NCBI GenBank assembly: GCA_022453515.1
Contig: JAJNNY010000001.1
Coordinates: forward strand, 868,001 to 932,000
Direction: 5' to 3'
DNA: 64,000 nt
Source of the DNA: Astrocystis sublimbata
Lineage: Eukaryota > Ascomycota > Sordariomycetes > Xylariales > Xylariaceae
A program made the translations under genes and the position numbers. Shown in pieces: positions 11,298 through 21,364 of the stretch. The notes under the pieces were generated by a model. That model had not been told where the DNA came from, did no database searches, and saw only the letters and a program-made list of their open reading frames with translations. Numbering within the stretch: position 1 is the stretch's first letter; each line of letters begins with the position of its first letter.

Positions 11298-12116
11298 GAA
11301 GGAGGATACTCATTGCACCGAAGCATCCCTTCGACGACCAAGAACAAACGGGTCGCTGAGATAGGTGTTGGCACGGGGTATGCATTCAACCCTTTGGTCT
11401 GCATACCAATACACACATTCGCTTCCTGGAATAAGATCTGGCTTGTCGACCTTACACGTTATTTGCATGGTTGCGCCAAAATAGAAGGATTTGACATCGA
11501 CTTAAGACAATGCCCGCCGACAGAATGGTTGACTTCCAATGTCTTAGTGCACCGGCTAGATTGCCTAGGTCCCATGCCAGAACATATGATTGAGCAATAT
11601 GACGTTGTCCATATTCAGCTCCCATTTCAAGTTGCTGTTCATAATAACGACCCAGGACCGATCATTCAAAATCTATTACAGTCATTGGAATATAGTGAGG
11701 AGCAAAGAAGGACAGGATGCTGTGGACTATTTGTCGCCGCTGTTGCGGTTCACTGGAACGCTTGGGCTGATGAGTCAGTTTCCTCATCCAATTCTCAATT
11801 AAATTCACGACATTCGAGATACTTAAAGCTAATCCTGAACTCTCTTCAGCTGGCCATCTCGTCTACACATATTGTTCGCAGAAAACGGTCTGCAACATTT
11901 GGCACAGGATAACCGAATGTTTCCTCTTGAGTTGTTAGAATTTCAGTTAGATACAGCATTGATGGCTTGGAGAAAGTGAATTATAAGATTTTGGGTCCGA
12001 TGGGCAATGACTCAGGAGATCAATGCAGGAAAATGATGTCGGATGTGTTCAACAGTCGGCACATGCTGGCCTACAACGTTGGTCGCTTGACCGTCGTTGG
12101 ACAAACCCCCCGTTAA
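11298..12116 (+). pseudogene. LaeA/UMTA-type SAM-dependent methyltransferase, damaged
   Basis: Class I methyltransferase of the kind found in fungal metabolite clusters. Seen: SAM-binding motif VAEIGVGTGYA, acidic-loop equivalent IEGFDIDLRQCPP with EWL, and QYDVVHIQLP. Then the frame becomes doubtful at about 11,690-11,720: one frame reads NLLQSLE, another resumes with DAVDYLSPLLRFTGTLGLMS. The expected PGGYLQWDE-like segment is absent. A C-terminal exon from 11850 reads WPSRLHILFAENGLQHLAQDNRMFP. After a 53 bp intron (11976-12028), the last exon reads MLAYNVGRLTVVGQTPR and stops at 12116. Upstream, a TGA at 11292 closes the frame and no N-terminal exon was recognised. Either a pseudogene or a gene with an unusual internal deletion. 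An alternative donor at 11774 would keep one open frame, but through poorly conserved sequence. Confidence 0.6.
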
Positions 12117-12416
12117 CTTGACTTACGGTAATTAATATTTGCTGTTGTGAGGTAGTTGTCCAGTGTACTCTGAAAAGTATTTCATCAAGTCAATGTTACA
12201 TCATCTGACAGCTTCCATTACATTGGAGAGAGTCATACAGCCACTCAAACAATATGTTGTAGGACTTAGTGTCGGTTGCCTCGTTCAAAGTTGAGAAAAT
12301 AGGCGTACTTCATGATTATCTAGGGAGGTATCTAAGAAAAACAAGATATGGACCGAGGTGCTTTGATAGAACGTATATCTCAATCGAAAGCCTACAAAGC
12401 TTGGATTGTTACGTAC

Positions 12417-13284
12417 CTAGGTAGATAATAGTGATATTGCAAGTCCTTTTCCAGCTGATACACCGTCGCGCTTTGCTTCCTCAATCAGCGTTTTCGCCGT
12501 CCATTCAGGCTTGCTGATGAACGGAGAGTGTCCAGCCTCGACTTCAATCACCCTATCAATTTTATGGTGACCACTCGCCTTTGCTGCGTCAATAAGATGC
12601 CTGCAGGCGTCTACAGTCGAGGGTCTATCGTTGAGAGTTACGATGTAGGTAGTCGGGATGATTCGCCAAGCAGCATGGTCTGTTGTGCCCCAATAAGAGG
12701 CGAAGCTGTGCGGGCGTAGGTCCTTGGCTAGATCGGCTGCCGTTTCATCATCAAGATCCTGATAAAACATGTCCTTGGCATCCTCTGGTAGCACAACAAC
12801 TGTCCCTTTCTAATAGTTGCATATAAGGCATTTGTCAGAGCGTGAAAACGGTGGGCTTCTTTTCGCTTACCTCTAGATCTGTCTTCATCTCAGGCACCAT
12901 ATTGTCGCGAGTTCCGGGGGGCGAGTGCTGGAACCCCTCCGGCACAAGGAAAGCAACGAGGTAAATCAGCCTCACAACACCACCTTTCCATCCTTTGGAC
13001 TGGCAGCTTTCCTTATCAAGGCCATCTAACGCCGTACCGCCTGTCATGCCGCTGAAACTGTGCATCACAACGACAACATCCTGGTCTACGACCAATTTGG
13101 AAACGGTATTGCGGATGGTATCGATATCCCCAGTCCAGTCTGGAGTGGGCGGGACAGATCCACTTGAAGGAAGTGCTGGGGTCTCCGTGGCATAACCTGC
13201 CTTATGGAGTTCCGAAACGAGAAGGTTCCAGCATTGAGGAACGTGCCAAGCACCGTGGAGGAGAACAAATGTAGGTCTGGTCAT
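12417..13284 (-). CDS. Alpha/beta hydrolase (EstC-like esterase family)
   Basis: Exons 13284-12871 and 12809-12417 on the minus strand, 61 bp intron, 268 residues. The N-terminus MTRPTFVLLHGAWH gives the oxyanion-loop HGAWH motif of small soluble esterases. The nucleophile is Ser in HSFSG and the catalytic His is in EAGHSPF. I placed the start at 13284 because the family usually begins just before this beta strand; an in-frame ATG at 13338 would add 18 residues. No signal peptide, so likely cytosolic. It lies 296 bp from the 3' end of the UbiA-family gene on the same strand. In the fumagillin cluster a hydrolase-fold protein works with a UbiA-type cyclase and a P450, which is suggestive only. 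Substrate unknown. Confidence 0.85.
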
Positions 13285-13580
13285 GTTCGTTCGTGAAGCT
13301 TTTGCGCAATGGGATGGTGAACAAGTGAGGGCGGGCATCTGTGAATCAATGACATGTGTTTGGTATAGATAAAAAGCTATCCATATCTATTAATCACTCG
13401 TTGACGTGGCAGAAAACGTGAGATCGCGAGCTGACGAAGCAGCCTCCAAAAAATTTGCAAGACTATCTACTAACAACTTCGGTAGCAATATTGTTGTCGA
13501 AATTCACACTTGCATATTGAGGGGATTCCCAACTGCATATACATCTAGCTGCAATGTAACATTAACATGGCCAGTTATAT

Positions 13581-14560
13581 CTACCACCCGTTACTTGTTG
13601 CGGCCCATACGGGCAGGACGTAGAGACCAGCCATCCGCACATTCCAGAGCCTGAACGTTTGCTTGTCTGCCTCGATGCTTCGGTAAATGAGCAGGCCACA
13701 GGAAATCGCCACTCCGAAAAGACCCATGAAGATTTCCAGGCCATCGTTTATTCGCCAATAGCGAGGGCAGATGAACGACCAGGCTACCATTGGCAATGCA
13801 GTGAGCCAACGGGCTTGGGCATCGCCCACCACCAAGGGTAGAGATGAGCGCCCCCGGAGGCGGTCCCCGATCTGATCTGCCATATCCTGCGTCTGCACCG
13901 TCGTGAAAACGACGCCAGCGATGATGCACAGCCACCCAACTACGTCGAGGGGCAAGTCCAAATGCGACGACCCGAGTGTCACGTCAAGTGCACCGGATGC
14001 AAAACTGCAGAATCCGAGAGCGTTGATCGCATTCCTACTGGTCCAATGCCAGTCTGCTAAGTTCAAGTCGTTGTACCCATACCCCATAGCTATCAAAGCT
14101 AAGGATTGCATGAGACCACCGAGCCGTAGGCTTGTCCCGATGGCGAGGGGATAGAACACCAACATCACAGTCTTGGCCTGTGCTTCCGTCATGCGGCCGG
14201 AGGGCATGGGTCTCCACGGTTTGTTGTGCTTATCTTCCATGATGGAGGCTGGCCGGCGCTGGTTGTCGATTGTGAAGGGCAACAGATTCATCCAAACCCA
14301 GAATATCACGCGTGGGCTGCGTGTTAGCACTCTAGCCCAAGGGACTGCATCCCCCTGTGCCGTATGCATTGCGACTGCGGTGATGATTCCAAAGATTGCC
14401 TGGGGAAATACTATGGTCTTCAAGTCGCTTCGAGTAAAGAGCCATATCGAGTAAGCATGATAGAACCATGTCTTATCGTTTGTTTCAGTACTATTCTACA
14501 CGGCGTATCAGTGAGGTCGAGCAGTGGCATCGTGCTGCTAACAGGACTTACTAGAGACAT
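13581..14560 (-). CDS. UbiA-superfamily membrane terpene cyclase / prenyltransferase (Fma-TC-like)
   Basis: Exons 14560-14552 and 14495-13581 on the minus strand, 56 bp intron, 307 residues; the first exon encodes only MSL. Several hydrophobic helices run through the protein. The first metal-binding region reads DNQRRPASIMEDKHNKPWRP, ending in PSGRMTEAQA; the second reads DMADQIGDRLRGRSSLPL. This NKPWRP-PSGR pattern marks the fungal UbiA branch that includes the fumagillin bergamotene cyclase, and differs from the NDxxDxxxD pattern of ordinary prenyltransferases. The likely role is cyclising or transferring a polyprenyl diphosphate in the ER membrane. Product is not predictable. It is divergent from the P450 at 14996. 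A TATAAAAG lies about 115 bp upstream. The upstream ATG at about 14645 is an alternative start I consider less likely. Confidence 0.8.
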
Positions 14561-14995
14561 CACGAGGTTTTTAATTTGTCAATTGATAATGAGGAAAGAG
14601 ATAGTCGAATGGTTCTTGGTGCTTACGAGTTGGCCATTCATGCCGTGCCAGTTCGGGATGATGGCCGCCTCTTTTATACACGTACGACGTTGTACTGACA
14701 ACCCTTCCACGTCACAATCCCCGTTCAAACTTGTGCCTGATTCCTTCTATTGTCATGTTAGGAGCGCTTGCTGTTGTCATTCCGAAGTCGTCGTTAGAGC
14801 TTGTCGAATCATTTCAGGTACCCGTCGTAATAGCCTCAGCTATTGGACAAGGGTTACTCTCTGAGGCTACTATTCATAATAGGATCAACGGGTGTTCTCT
14901 TCAAAGTCCTATCTTTCTTTCAGTCACCCCCCTTGGATTTTCTTCTCACATCGAATATAGCTTGTGCGCTTCTCGAATCTTACCTAACAAACACA
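14561..14995. promoter_or_regulatory. Shared divergent promoter of the UbiA-family gene and the P450
   Basis: 435 bp between two start codons pointing outward. A minus-strand TATAAAAG at 14671-14678 serves the UbiA-family side. Co-expression is inferred from the arrangement. Confidence 0.5.
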
Positions 14996-16749
14996 ATGAC
15001 TCTCTTGCACCCATTGACACTGCATTGCATTGTTGCCGCTCTCCTGGGAGTAGTAACACACGTTTCCATATTCATCCGCGGAGAATGGCACATGCAAGCC
15101 CCAAGAATCTTCACTATCTACCTTTGCCTTTTTATGGGCCTTGTGGTTGCTAGTAATGATGCCGGTGCAGGTATCTTTGCGCGTTACAAACCTGGAGCCC
15201 TTGTCACATCCTCATATGCCACAGGGCTTTTGACGAGTATGATCATCTATCGACGATACTTCCACCGTCTCCGTCATTTTCCGGGACCGAGTATGGCCGC
15301 AATCACCAAGTTCTGGCACGTATGGCAATGTCGGCACGGGCAGAACTACCTCGTGATCGAAAAGCTTCGTCAGCGTTACGGCTCCATCATTCGAACTGGT
15401 CCCGAGGAGCTTACCTTCATAGATCCCGCAGTGCCCGCTGCTGTTGATGGACCCAGGAGTTCTTGTACCAAAGCTGTCTGGTACGACTTTTTGCTCCCAG
15501 AAATAGCACTTAACACTACTAGAAATACCAAGGATCACGACGCACGCCGGCGAATATGGGATCGAGGGTTTAGCAAAAAAGCCCTCGATGCTTATGAAAC
15601 ACGTGTAGTTGAATACGCGGAGCTACTGGCTTCTCGCATAGAACAGCTGGCTAAGGAACAGAATCCCGTCAATGTCTCCGACTGGTTCTACTGGTTCACG
15701 TTCGATGTAATGGGAGAATTCGCTTTCGCGCGATCGTTTGCCATGCTCCAGAACGAGGAGTGGCATTTCGCAGTGACTTTGTTACGAAAGGCAATGGGTT
15801 TGCTAGGGCCGTTCAGTCCAGTTCCTTGGATTGCGCAGATCGCATTTTATATCACACCATGGATGTATGTAGTGCGCGACTGGCTGGGAATGATGGACTG
15901 GTGCAAAGATCGGATGACGGACCGTATACAGGTTTGTGGTTTCCCCAGATAGTTGTGCCATGAAGGAAGGCCCTGGCTTACTGATGCAAGGTACAGACTA
16001 AAGTCGATAAACCGGATGTTTCTCACTGGCTCATCGATGCCTCTGTGAGCCGAGGGTCACTTGAAGCCGACCGTCCCTGGCTGAATGGCGATGCCGTCAC
16101 TATCATTATTGCCGGAAGGTAAGGTACCCCCCAAAATTTGATGCAGACAACCATCAGACTAACAGGCCCATGTAGTGACACGATCGCCCCAACTCTTGTG
16201 TTTGCCTTCTATGAGATGGCTCACTATCCTCAATACCAGACTCGGCTCCTATCTGCTCTTCGGGATATAGATATATACGACCGAAATCAACTCAGCACGT
16301 GTGAACTGTTGACTGCAATCATTCACGAAACTTTACGCCTTCATCCCCCTGTTCCTACCGGCGGCTACCGTCAGACCCCTTCGTCGGGCATGACCATTAA
16401 CGGCACATACATACCAGGCAATATTACAGTCGTATCACCTCGCTATTCTCTAGGTCGGCTGGAGACTTCTTATGAGTGCGCTGATCAGTTCATTCCCGAA
16501 CGATGGACGACGAGGCGGGAAATGGTCAAAGATGCCCGCGGCTTCGCGCCCTTCTCTCAGGGCAGGTTCAATTGTGTAGGGAAAGGCCTGGCCATGAACG
16601 AGATGCGCTTTGTCATTGCGCTACTGATCAAGAAATTCGAAGTTCGTTTCTGGCATGGTGAAACTGGGCAGCATTTATTTACTAATATAAAAGATCAATT
16701 CACGGCTATACCTAGAAAATTGAATTTGAAGTTTAAGGCAAGAACATAG
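14996..16749 (+). CDS. Cytochrome P450 monooxygenase of the cluster
   Basis: Exons 14996-15931, 15997-16118, 16176-16749; introns 65 and 57 bp; 543 residues. Start chosen at cacaATGac, which has a good context and leaves an N-terminal membrane region of two or three hydrophobic segments before RLRHFPGP. Seen: proline-rich hinge HFPGPSMAAITKFWHVW, C-helix region DHDARRRIWDRGFS, I-helix AGSDT (split by intron 2), K-helix ExxR in ETLR, and the haem loop FSQGRFNCVGK with the thiolate Cys. All catalytic elements are present. It resembles fungal P450s of metabolite clusters, anchored in the ER and needing cytochrome P450 reductase. Divergent position beside the UbiA-family gene suggests it oxidises that enzyme's product; this is inference. 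Confidence 0.9.
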
Positions 16750-17908
16750 TCTGTCGATTGGAATTTTGAGAGTAAAGTAGAGCCAGGCGACCAGGGTAGG
16801 GTGCCTTGTATTTACGCACTATTGACAGGTATATTAAAATGTACTGCTCGACTGCCGCGTGTATATGACTGGAGACATGGGTACCTAATACACCTCATTA
16901 TACCTACTGAAACTGAGATCTGATCTTCTATGTTCAAATCACATAAACTTACCTACTGGAAGCTGATCTTCAGTGTGACCCGAATCACTGAACTTTACCA
17001 TGGTCGTCTTTTATATACAGTACGTCACGGTCTATATTGGACAGTGCCATTAACATAAGTAAGATGTATCTTAGCCTCAATGACCTTGGCAGATACGAAG
17101 CTTTCAGCTGTCTCCAAATTGAGGAGATCCCAGCTCGCTCCACCCTCATATTGCACTATTCTCTTCTTAGCACCGAGCTGAAAATAGCGTCAAATAAGAC
17201 CATGCTGAAATCGCTTGAGCTATTAGTCGCCCTTGTCACATTTGTATGGCGGCCTCCGGCCAGTCGCAGGTGCGAGTACTCCGTAAGCTCTACAGTGACT
17301 AGCGGCCAAATGTAGGTGATCTTGGCTCTCGGATCCCGCAAGCCTTGTCTTCTCATTGTGATGTCCACAGCTCGCTCAGCGCAATCCGTCTGTTATGATG
17401 CCTGAAGGATTGCGGGGGTGATACTGTAATCCGCGTCCAACAGGACATAGTCGCTCGTTAACCCCGCCGCCGCCGGTTCAAATTATCACGTCTCTCTTGA
17501 ACATAGATCGCGTGCCTCTGTGAATCACCGATTTTGAGCGACCGAATAACCTGGAAAACAACCGAGGGGATGGTTCCTAGCGGAGCTACAAGCTTCGGAA
17601 CCCATTGTGTCGCACAATATCCTGTGTACTAAGTCATACATGCAGTTGGCGACACACTACATACTCAATAATACATCTCAAGTTCGTCTCGCCAGTCCAG
17701 GAGCCGGTCTGGGACAGTAGCGAGTTCTGCCCAGTAACGAGGAGGGAAGCTTGATCGCAATACACGAACGCTTGGAAACCGAAATCGTTGTGCTCGATAC
17801 TGCCCTCATGTGACGGCCTCGCGTGTTCAAACGAGCACGCTTCACGACTTGCCATCTTTCCAATTTGCAACTGTACCTACTTACATCCCGAAGCTCTCAC
17901 ATTAGACC
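16750..17908. other. Intergenic, 1.16 kb
   Basis: No gene recognised. A tRNA B-box-like GGTTCAAATT at about 17475 has no fitting A-box or cloverleaf. The last 300 bp are probably the DUF3433 promoter and leader. Confidence 0.5.
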
Positions 17909-20476
17909 ATGGCCTCGAATACGTATCTCTCAAGCGATCCTTACAGGAGACACGCCAACCAATCTCTAAACCACAAAGTCTCGAACGTTTCGGATATCTC
18001 AGATGGCCCCCTTCGCGGACGAGAATCCCTCGTGTCCCTTCAGTCCTTCTACGAATCGCCCCCTACGCCGCTGTCGCCGCCGGGAGACCCCGCTTCCCAG
18101 CAACAACAAGAGTATGGAAGTCGTCAATGGTCAGTGCCGTTTCAGGGGAACACTGGGACCAGCGGTGGACGATATCAGCCCGTCTCCCGGGCACCATCGA
18201 ACGTTGGCCGCTTCAGGAGTTTTCGCGGAAGAGTGCAGGACACCATACACGAGGATGACAGCATCGACATGTCCCTCCTCGGCGCAGCGGCACCGCCTGC
18301 CGTATCTCAGCCATATAGCGCCGTTCCGAAAGACGAACCTTACGAACCCGCCTTCGACATGACGTCCTTCTCTGGCCCGATGAGCACACAAGACCAAGCG
18401 TTTCTGAAGTCGTTGCAGGAGCAAGAAGCGAAGGGGAATCTTACGGGCGGCTTAGGACAGGGCGTGGTGCCAGATACGACAATCAGAAGGGAGCAACTTG
18501 TTTCTCGCGGACCCTCGCTCGTGCGCACTTTGACACGGTCGTTTTCGTTACGAAGGACGCCTGCTGCGAATGCGATGCCAAGCTGGAGCAGCCTCGGGCA
18601 AGATGAGGCGAATAAGCGTGGAGAGGTAATCGAAGTGATCGTGGAGGAACCTACGGACGTGGACATTGGTTCCATGACTGGACCGCATACCGTCGATCGA
18701 GATATTCCTCGGACACCTACAATACCCATCAAAGAGACTTTCTATCCCCAGCCCAACTGGAAACCGTTTTCTATGCGGTGGCCGTATCTGCTGTTCATGA
18801 TACTCCTTACCGTTAGTCTCAGTGTCGGGCAAGAACTGGTCTATAGGTTATCAAGACGTCCTGGAGGGCTGTTCCACTTCACTTCCGCACAAGATCTCAA
18901 TCCCGGACTTTACTTCATTTTCAAGTTCGTCCCCACAATCATCACAGTCACGTACGGTGTGTTGTGGCAGAACATAGACTTCGAGGTCAAGCGTCTCGAG
19001 GCTTTTTACCAAATGTCGAAGCCGGGCGGAGCTCTAGCTGCGCAGTCAATCAACGTCGATTATATCACGCTTTTCAACTTCACGCGACCATTGCTGGCCT
19101 TACACCGGAGACACTACGCCGTCTTCGTCTCCTCAGTAGCGACACTACTCGCCGTGTCCGTCGTGCCGACGCTCGGCGCTGCCTCACTGGTCCTCACCAC
19201 CGATAGAGTCGCCCGACTTTCAAACCCAAACGAGCTAAAAGTGATCACCGTGAACGCGATCCTCTCGCGCGTACTAAGCGGTATATTTCTCCTTATCGCC
19301 ATCCTAGGCTGCATCCTCTTCTTCCAACTAACAACGCGGCGCTCCGGCCTGCAATCCGACGTAAAGGGCATCGCCGGGCTCGCGTCGATGGCGGTCCTCA
19401 GCCACATCATGATGGACTTCAAAGACATGGACACGGCGCGGCCGCGCGACATCCACCACCGCCTCAAGCGGCGACGTTACGAGCTGCGCAACTCCTCCCT
19501 ATTCTCTGACGTCGCGCTATTCTCCAACACAGCCCAGTCAAACGACAAGTACAAAGACACGCACTTATCCGAAAACCCGCACCCACTGATGCTGCGCAAA
19601 GAAGGCTGCATCCCTTTTATCATCGGCGTGGTCTCTTTCCTGGCCCTGATCCCCGTGTTCCTGTTCACGCCGGCGAGCGTGATCACGACCGAGGCGCCCT
19701 GGCTCGTCACGGCGCTGGCCGTGTGCATCAAGCTGGGCTGGGGCAGTCTCGAGACGTCGGTGCGCATGCTGGAGCCGTACTATATCCTCGCGCAGCGGCA
19801 CGCGCCCGCGCGTACACTGACGCTCGACTACACGGCCATGCCGTTCGCGGTGGTGGCGGTGCGCGCGCTGTTCAACAGGCACTGGATCGTGTTTCTCGTG
19901 GGCGGGGGCACGATCCTAGTCGAAGGCCTCACCATCTTCGCGACGAGTCTCGCGCAGGTCGAAGGCAAGGACTTCCTCGACCTCCTCACCAATGCCGGTG
20001 CCAGCTCTGCCACCAACGCCACCACGAACATGAAAAGTGGCGGCAACGGCAACACCAACCTGCTAAACCAAGAACTAGGCAGCGGCTCCGAGACGGTCAA
20101 GTCCTTCATCGTGACGCTGTCCCTGACGGTATTCATCCTGCTGTACCTCAGCATCGTCGCGGGGGTCGTATTCGCGCGCCGGCGCCACCCCTTCCTGCCG
20201 CGGCAGCCCAACACCATCGCCAGCGTGCTGGCCTTCCTGCACCAGTCCAAGCTGCTGTACGACTTCGTGGGCGCGACGAAGCTGACGGCGGCGCAGATGC
20301 GCGCCCGCCTCGAGGCCCTCGACAGCGCCAAGACGTACGGCCTCGGCTGGTTCACGGGCCGCGACGGCCAGACGCACTGCGGCGTCGACGAGGAGGAGCT
20401 CTCGGGCAACTACAAGCACGGCGTCGATGCCTCGCAGGGCAACATGCCGTGGTTGACGGATTGGCAGACTTTCTGA
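17909..20476 (+). CDS. DUF3433 multi-pass membrane protein
   Basis: Single exon, 855 residues, with a good context at accATGgcc. The first 285 residues are polar, Ser/Pro-rich and probably cytosolic. After WKPFSMRWPYLLFMILL come two blocks of membrane helices. The first includes FVPTIITVTYGVLWQNIDFEVKRLEAFYQMSKPGG and the segment around NVDYITLFNFTRPLLALHRRHYAVFVSS; the second is similar, around LEPYYILAQRHAPARTLTLDYTAMPF. These repeated WxxxDxExKRLExxY and YxxxP motifs define the fungal DUF3433 family, whose function is unknown. Near 695-720 is a Gly/Asn-rich luminal loop. The C-terminus YGLGWFTGRDGQTHCGVDEEEL is typical of the family. Codon use becomes strongly GC-rich towards the 3' end. 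The protein is probably in the plasma membrane or ER. Confidence 0.85.
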   Translation: MASNTYLSSDPYRRHANQSLNHKVSNVSDISDGPLRGRESLVSLQSFYESPPTPLSPPGDPASQQQQEYGSRQWSVPFQGNTGTSGGRYQPVSRAPSNVGRFRSFRGRVQDTIHEDDSIDMSLLGAAAPPAVSQPYSAVPKDEPYEPAFDMTSFSGPMSTQDQAFLKSLQEQEAKGNLTGGLGQGVVPDTTIRREQLVSRGPSLVRTLTRSFSLRRTPAANAMPSWSSLGQDEANKRGEVIEVIVEEPTDVDIGSMTGPHTVDRDIPRTPTIPIKETFYPQPNWKPFSMRWPYLLFMILLTVSLSVGQELVYRLSRRPGGLFHFTSAQDLNPGLYFIFKFVPTIITVTYGVLWQNIDFEVKRLEAFYQMSKPGGALAAQSINVDYITLFNFTRPLLALHRRHYAVFVSSVATLLAVSVVPTLGAASLVLTTDRVARLSNPNELKVITVNAILSRVLSGIFLLIAILGCILFFQLTTRRSGLQSDVKGIAGLASMAVLSHIMMDFKDMDTARPRDIHHRLKRRRYELRNSSLFSDVALFSNTAQSNDKYKDTHLSENPHPLMLRKEGCIPFIIGVVSFLALIPVFLFTPASVITTEAPWLVTALAVCIKLGWGSLETSVRMLEPYYILAQRHAPARTLTLDYTAMPFAVVAVRALFNRHWIVFLVGGGTILVEGLTIFATSLAQVEGKDFLDLLTNAGASSATNATTNMKSGGNGNTNLLNQELGSGSETVKSFIVTLSLTVFILLYLSIVAGVVFARRRHPFLPRQPNTIASVLAFLHQSKLLYDFVGATKLTAAQMRARLEALDSAKTYGLGWFTGRDGQTHCGVDEEELSGNYKHGVDASQGNMPWLTDWQTF

Positions 20477-21364
20477 TCCGTTATTATATCTTGATATGAC
20501 CTAGGTACTTCTGTACACTGGGTCAGTGTCGTATGGTTTATTGGCATGGGTGGTGTGGGTGAACACTGGACCTTACTGGGTCCAGGTGGGGGGGGTGTGA
20601 AATCGGATCGCGGAATAAGTACCTCCTAGCCAAGGCTGGGTTGTTTTCTTGGGTCAATATCAGCTTGCATGGCGTTTGGACGGGCTGCATTTACGGTGCA
20701 TGAGGGAATTGATGATCATGTTATTGTTGGTGTTTTTTTTTTCGATAATACGGTGAAGGAATGCGGGATTTACTCGGGTACGGGCGAACGGGAGTTTTAC
20801 GAATTAACGCATTGACGTGTTTGGATACCTGTTTCTCATGATGGATGTATACATACGTAAGTAATGCATGATCACCAAAATAGAAGTAGAAGAAGAATTG
20901 GATATACAATACTAAATTTGGTTAATTCGTGTGTAAACATGGTTCCAAGTTTGAGCAAATGTTAACAACAGTCTATGTCTCGAGAAGCGAGCAACAAGAT
21001 GTAGAAGATTTAAAGCTTCAATTAAAACATGAAATTTGATATATCATAAGCTATTTGCAGTGCTTCCGAGGATAGTGACTGACGTGTCCATCGAGGCATA
21101 CATAATCCCGACACAACGCAGGTCAGACCTGTATACTACCCAAAAATAAAAAATAAAAACCGACTTTTCTGTCGCGCTTTGCTCAATGCAACAGCATGCC
21201 ATCAACCGTGACTGCCGCGGAAGATTTTATATAGATTATATCCCAATGCAGCGACTATAGTGTCGTTATATCGCGTTGGAATGGCCTCAGACAAACCTCG
21301 TCTAGACCCGAAGCCTTCGTGAAAACACACAATTGGAGGAAATTAGTCAATCGACTAGATTAGA
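20477..21364. other. Intergenic between convergent genes, AT-rich
   Basis: About 890 bp between the 3' ends of the DUF3433 gene and isocitrate lyase. Contains a poly-T run at about 20731 and A/T-rich tracts; presumably both 3' UTRs. No coding signal seen. Confidence 0.5.

Noticed and set aside
17401..17500. Possible tRNA (GGTTCAAATT box)
   Set aside because: No matching A-box, no acceptor stem and no anticodon arm could be paired.
19723..20499. Second plus-strand frame of 258 codons within the DUF3433 gene
   Set aside because: Arg/Ala/His-rich frame shadow of a GC-rich coding region.
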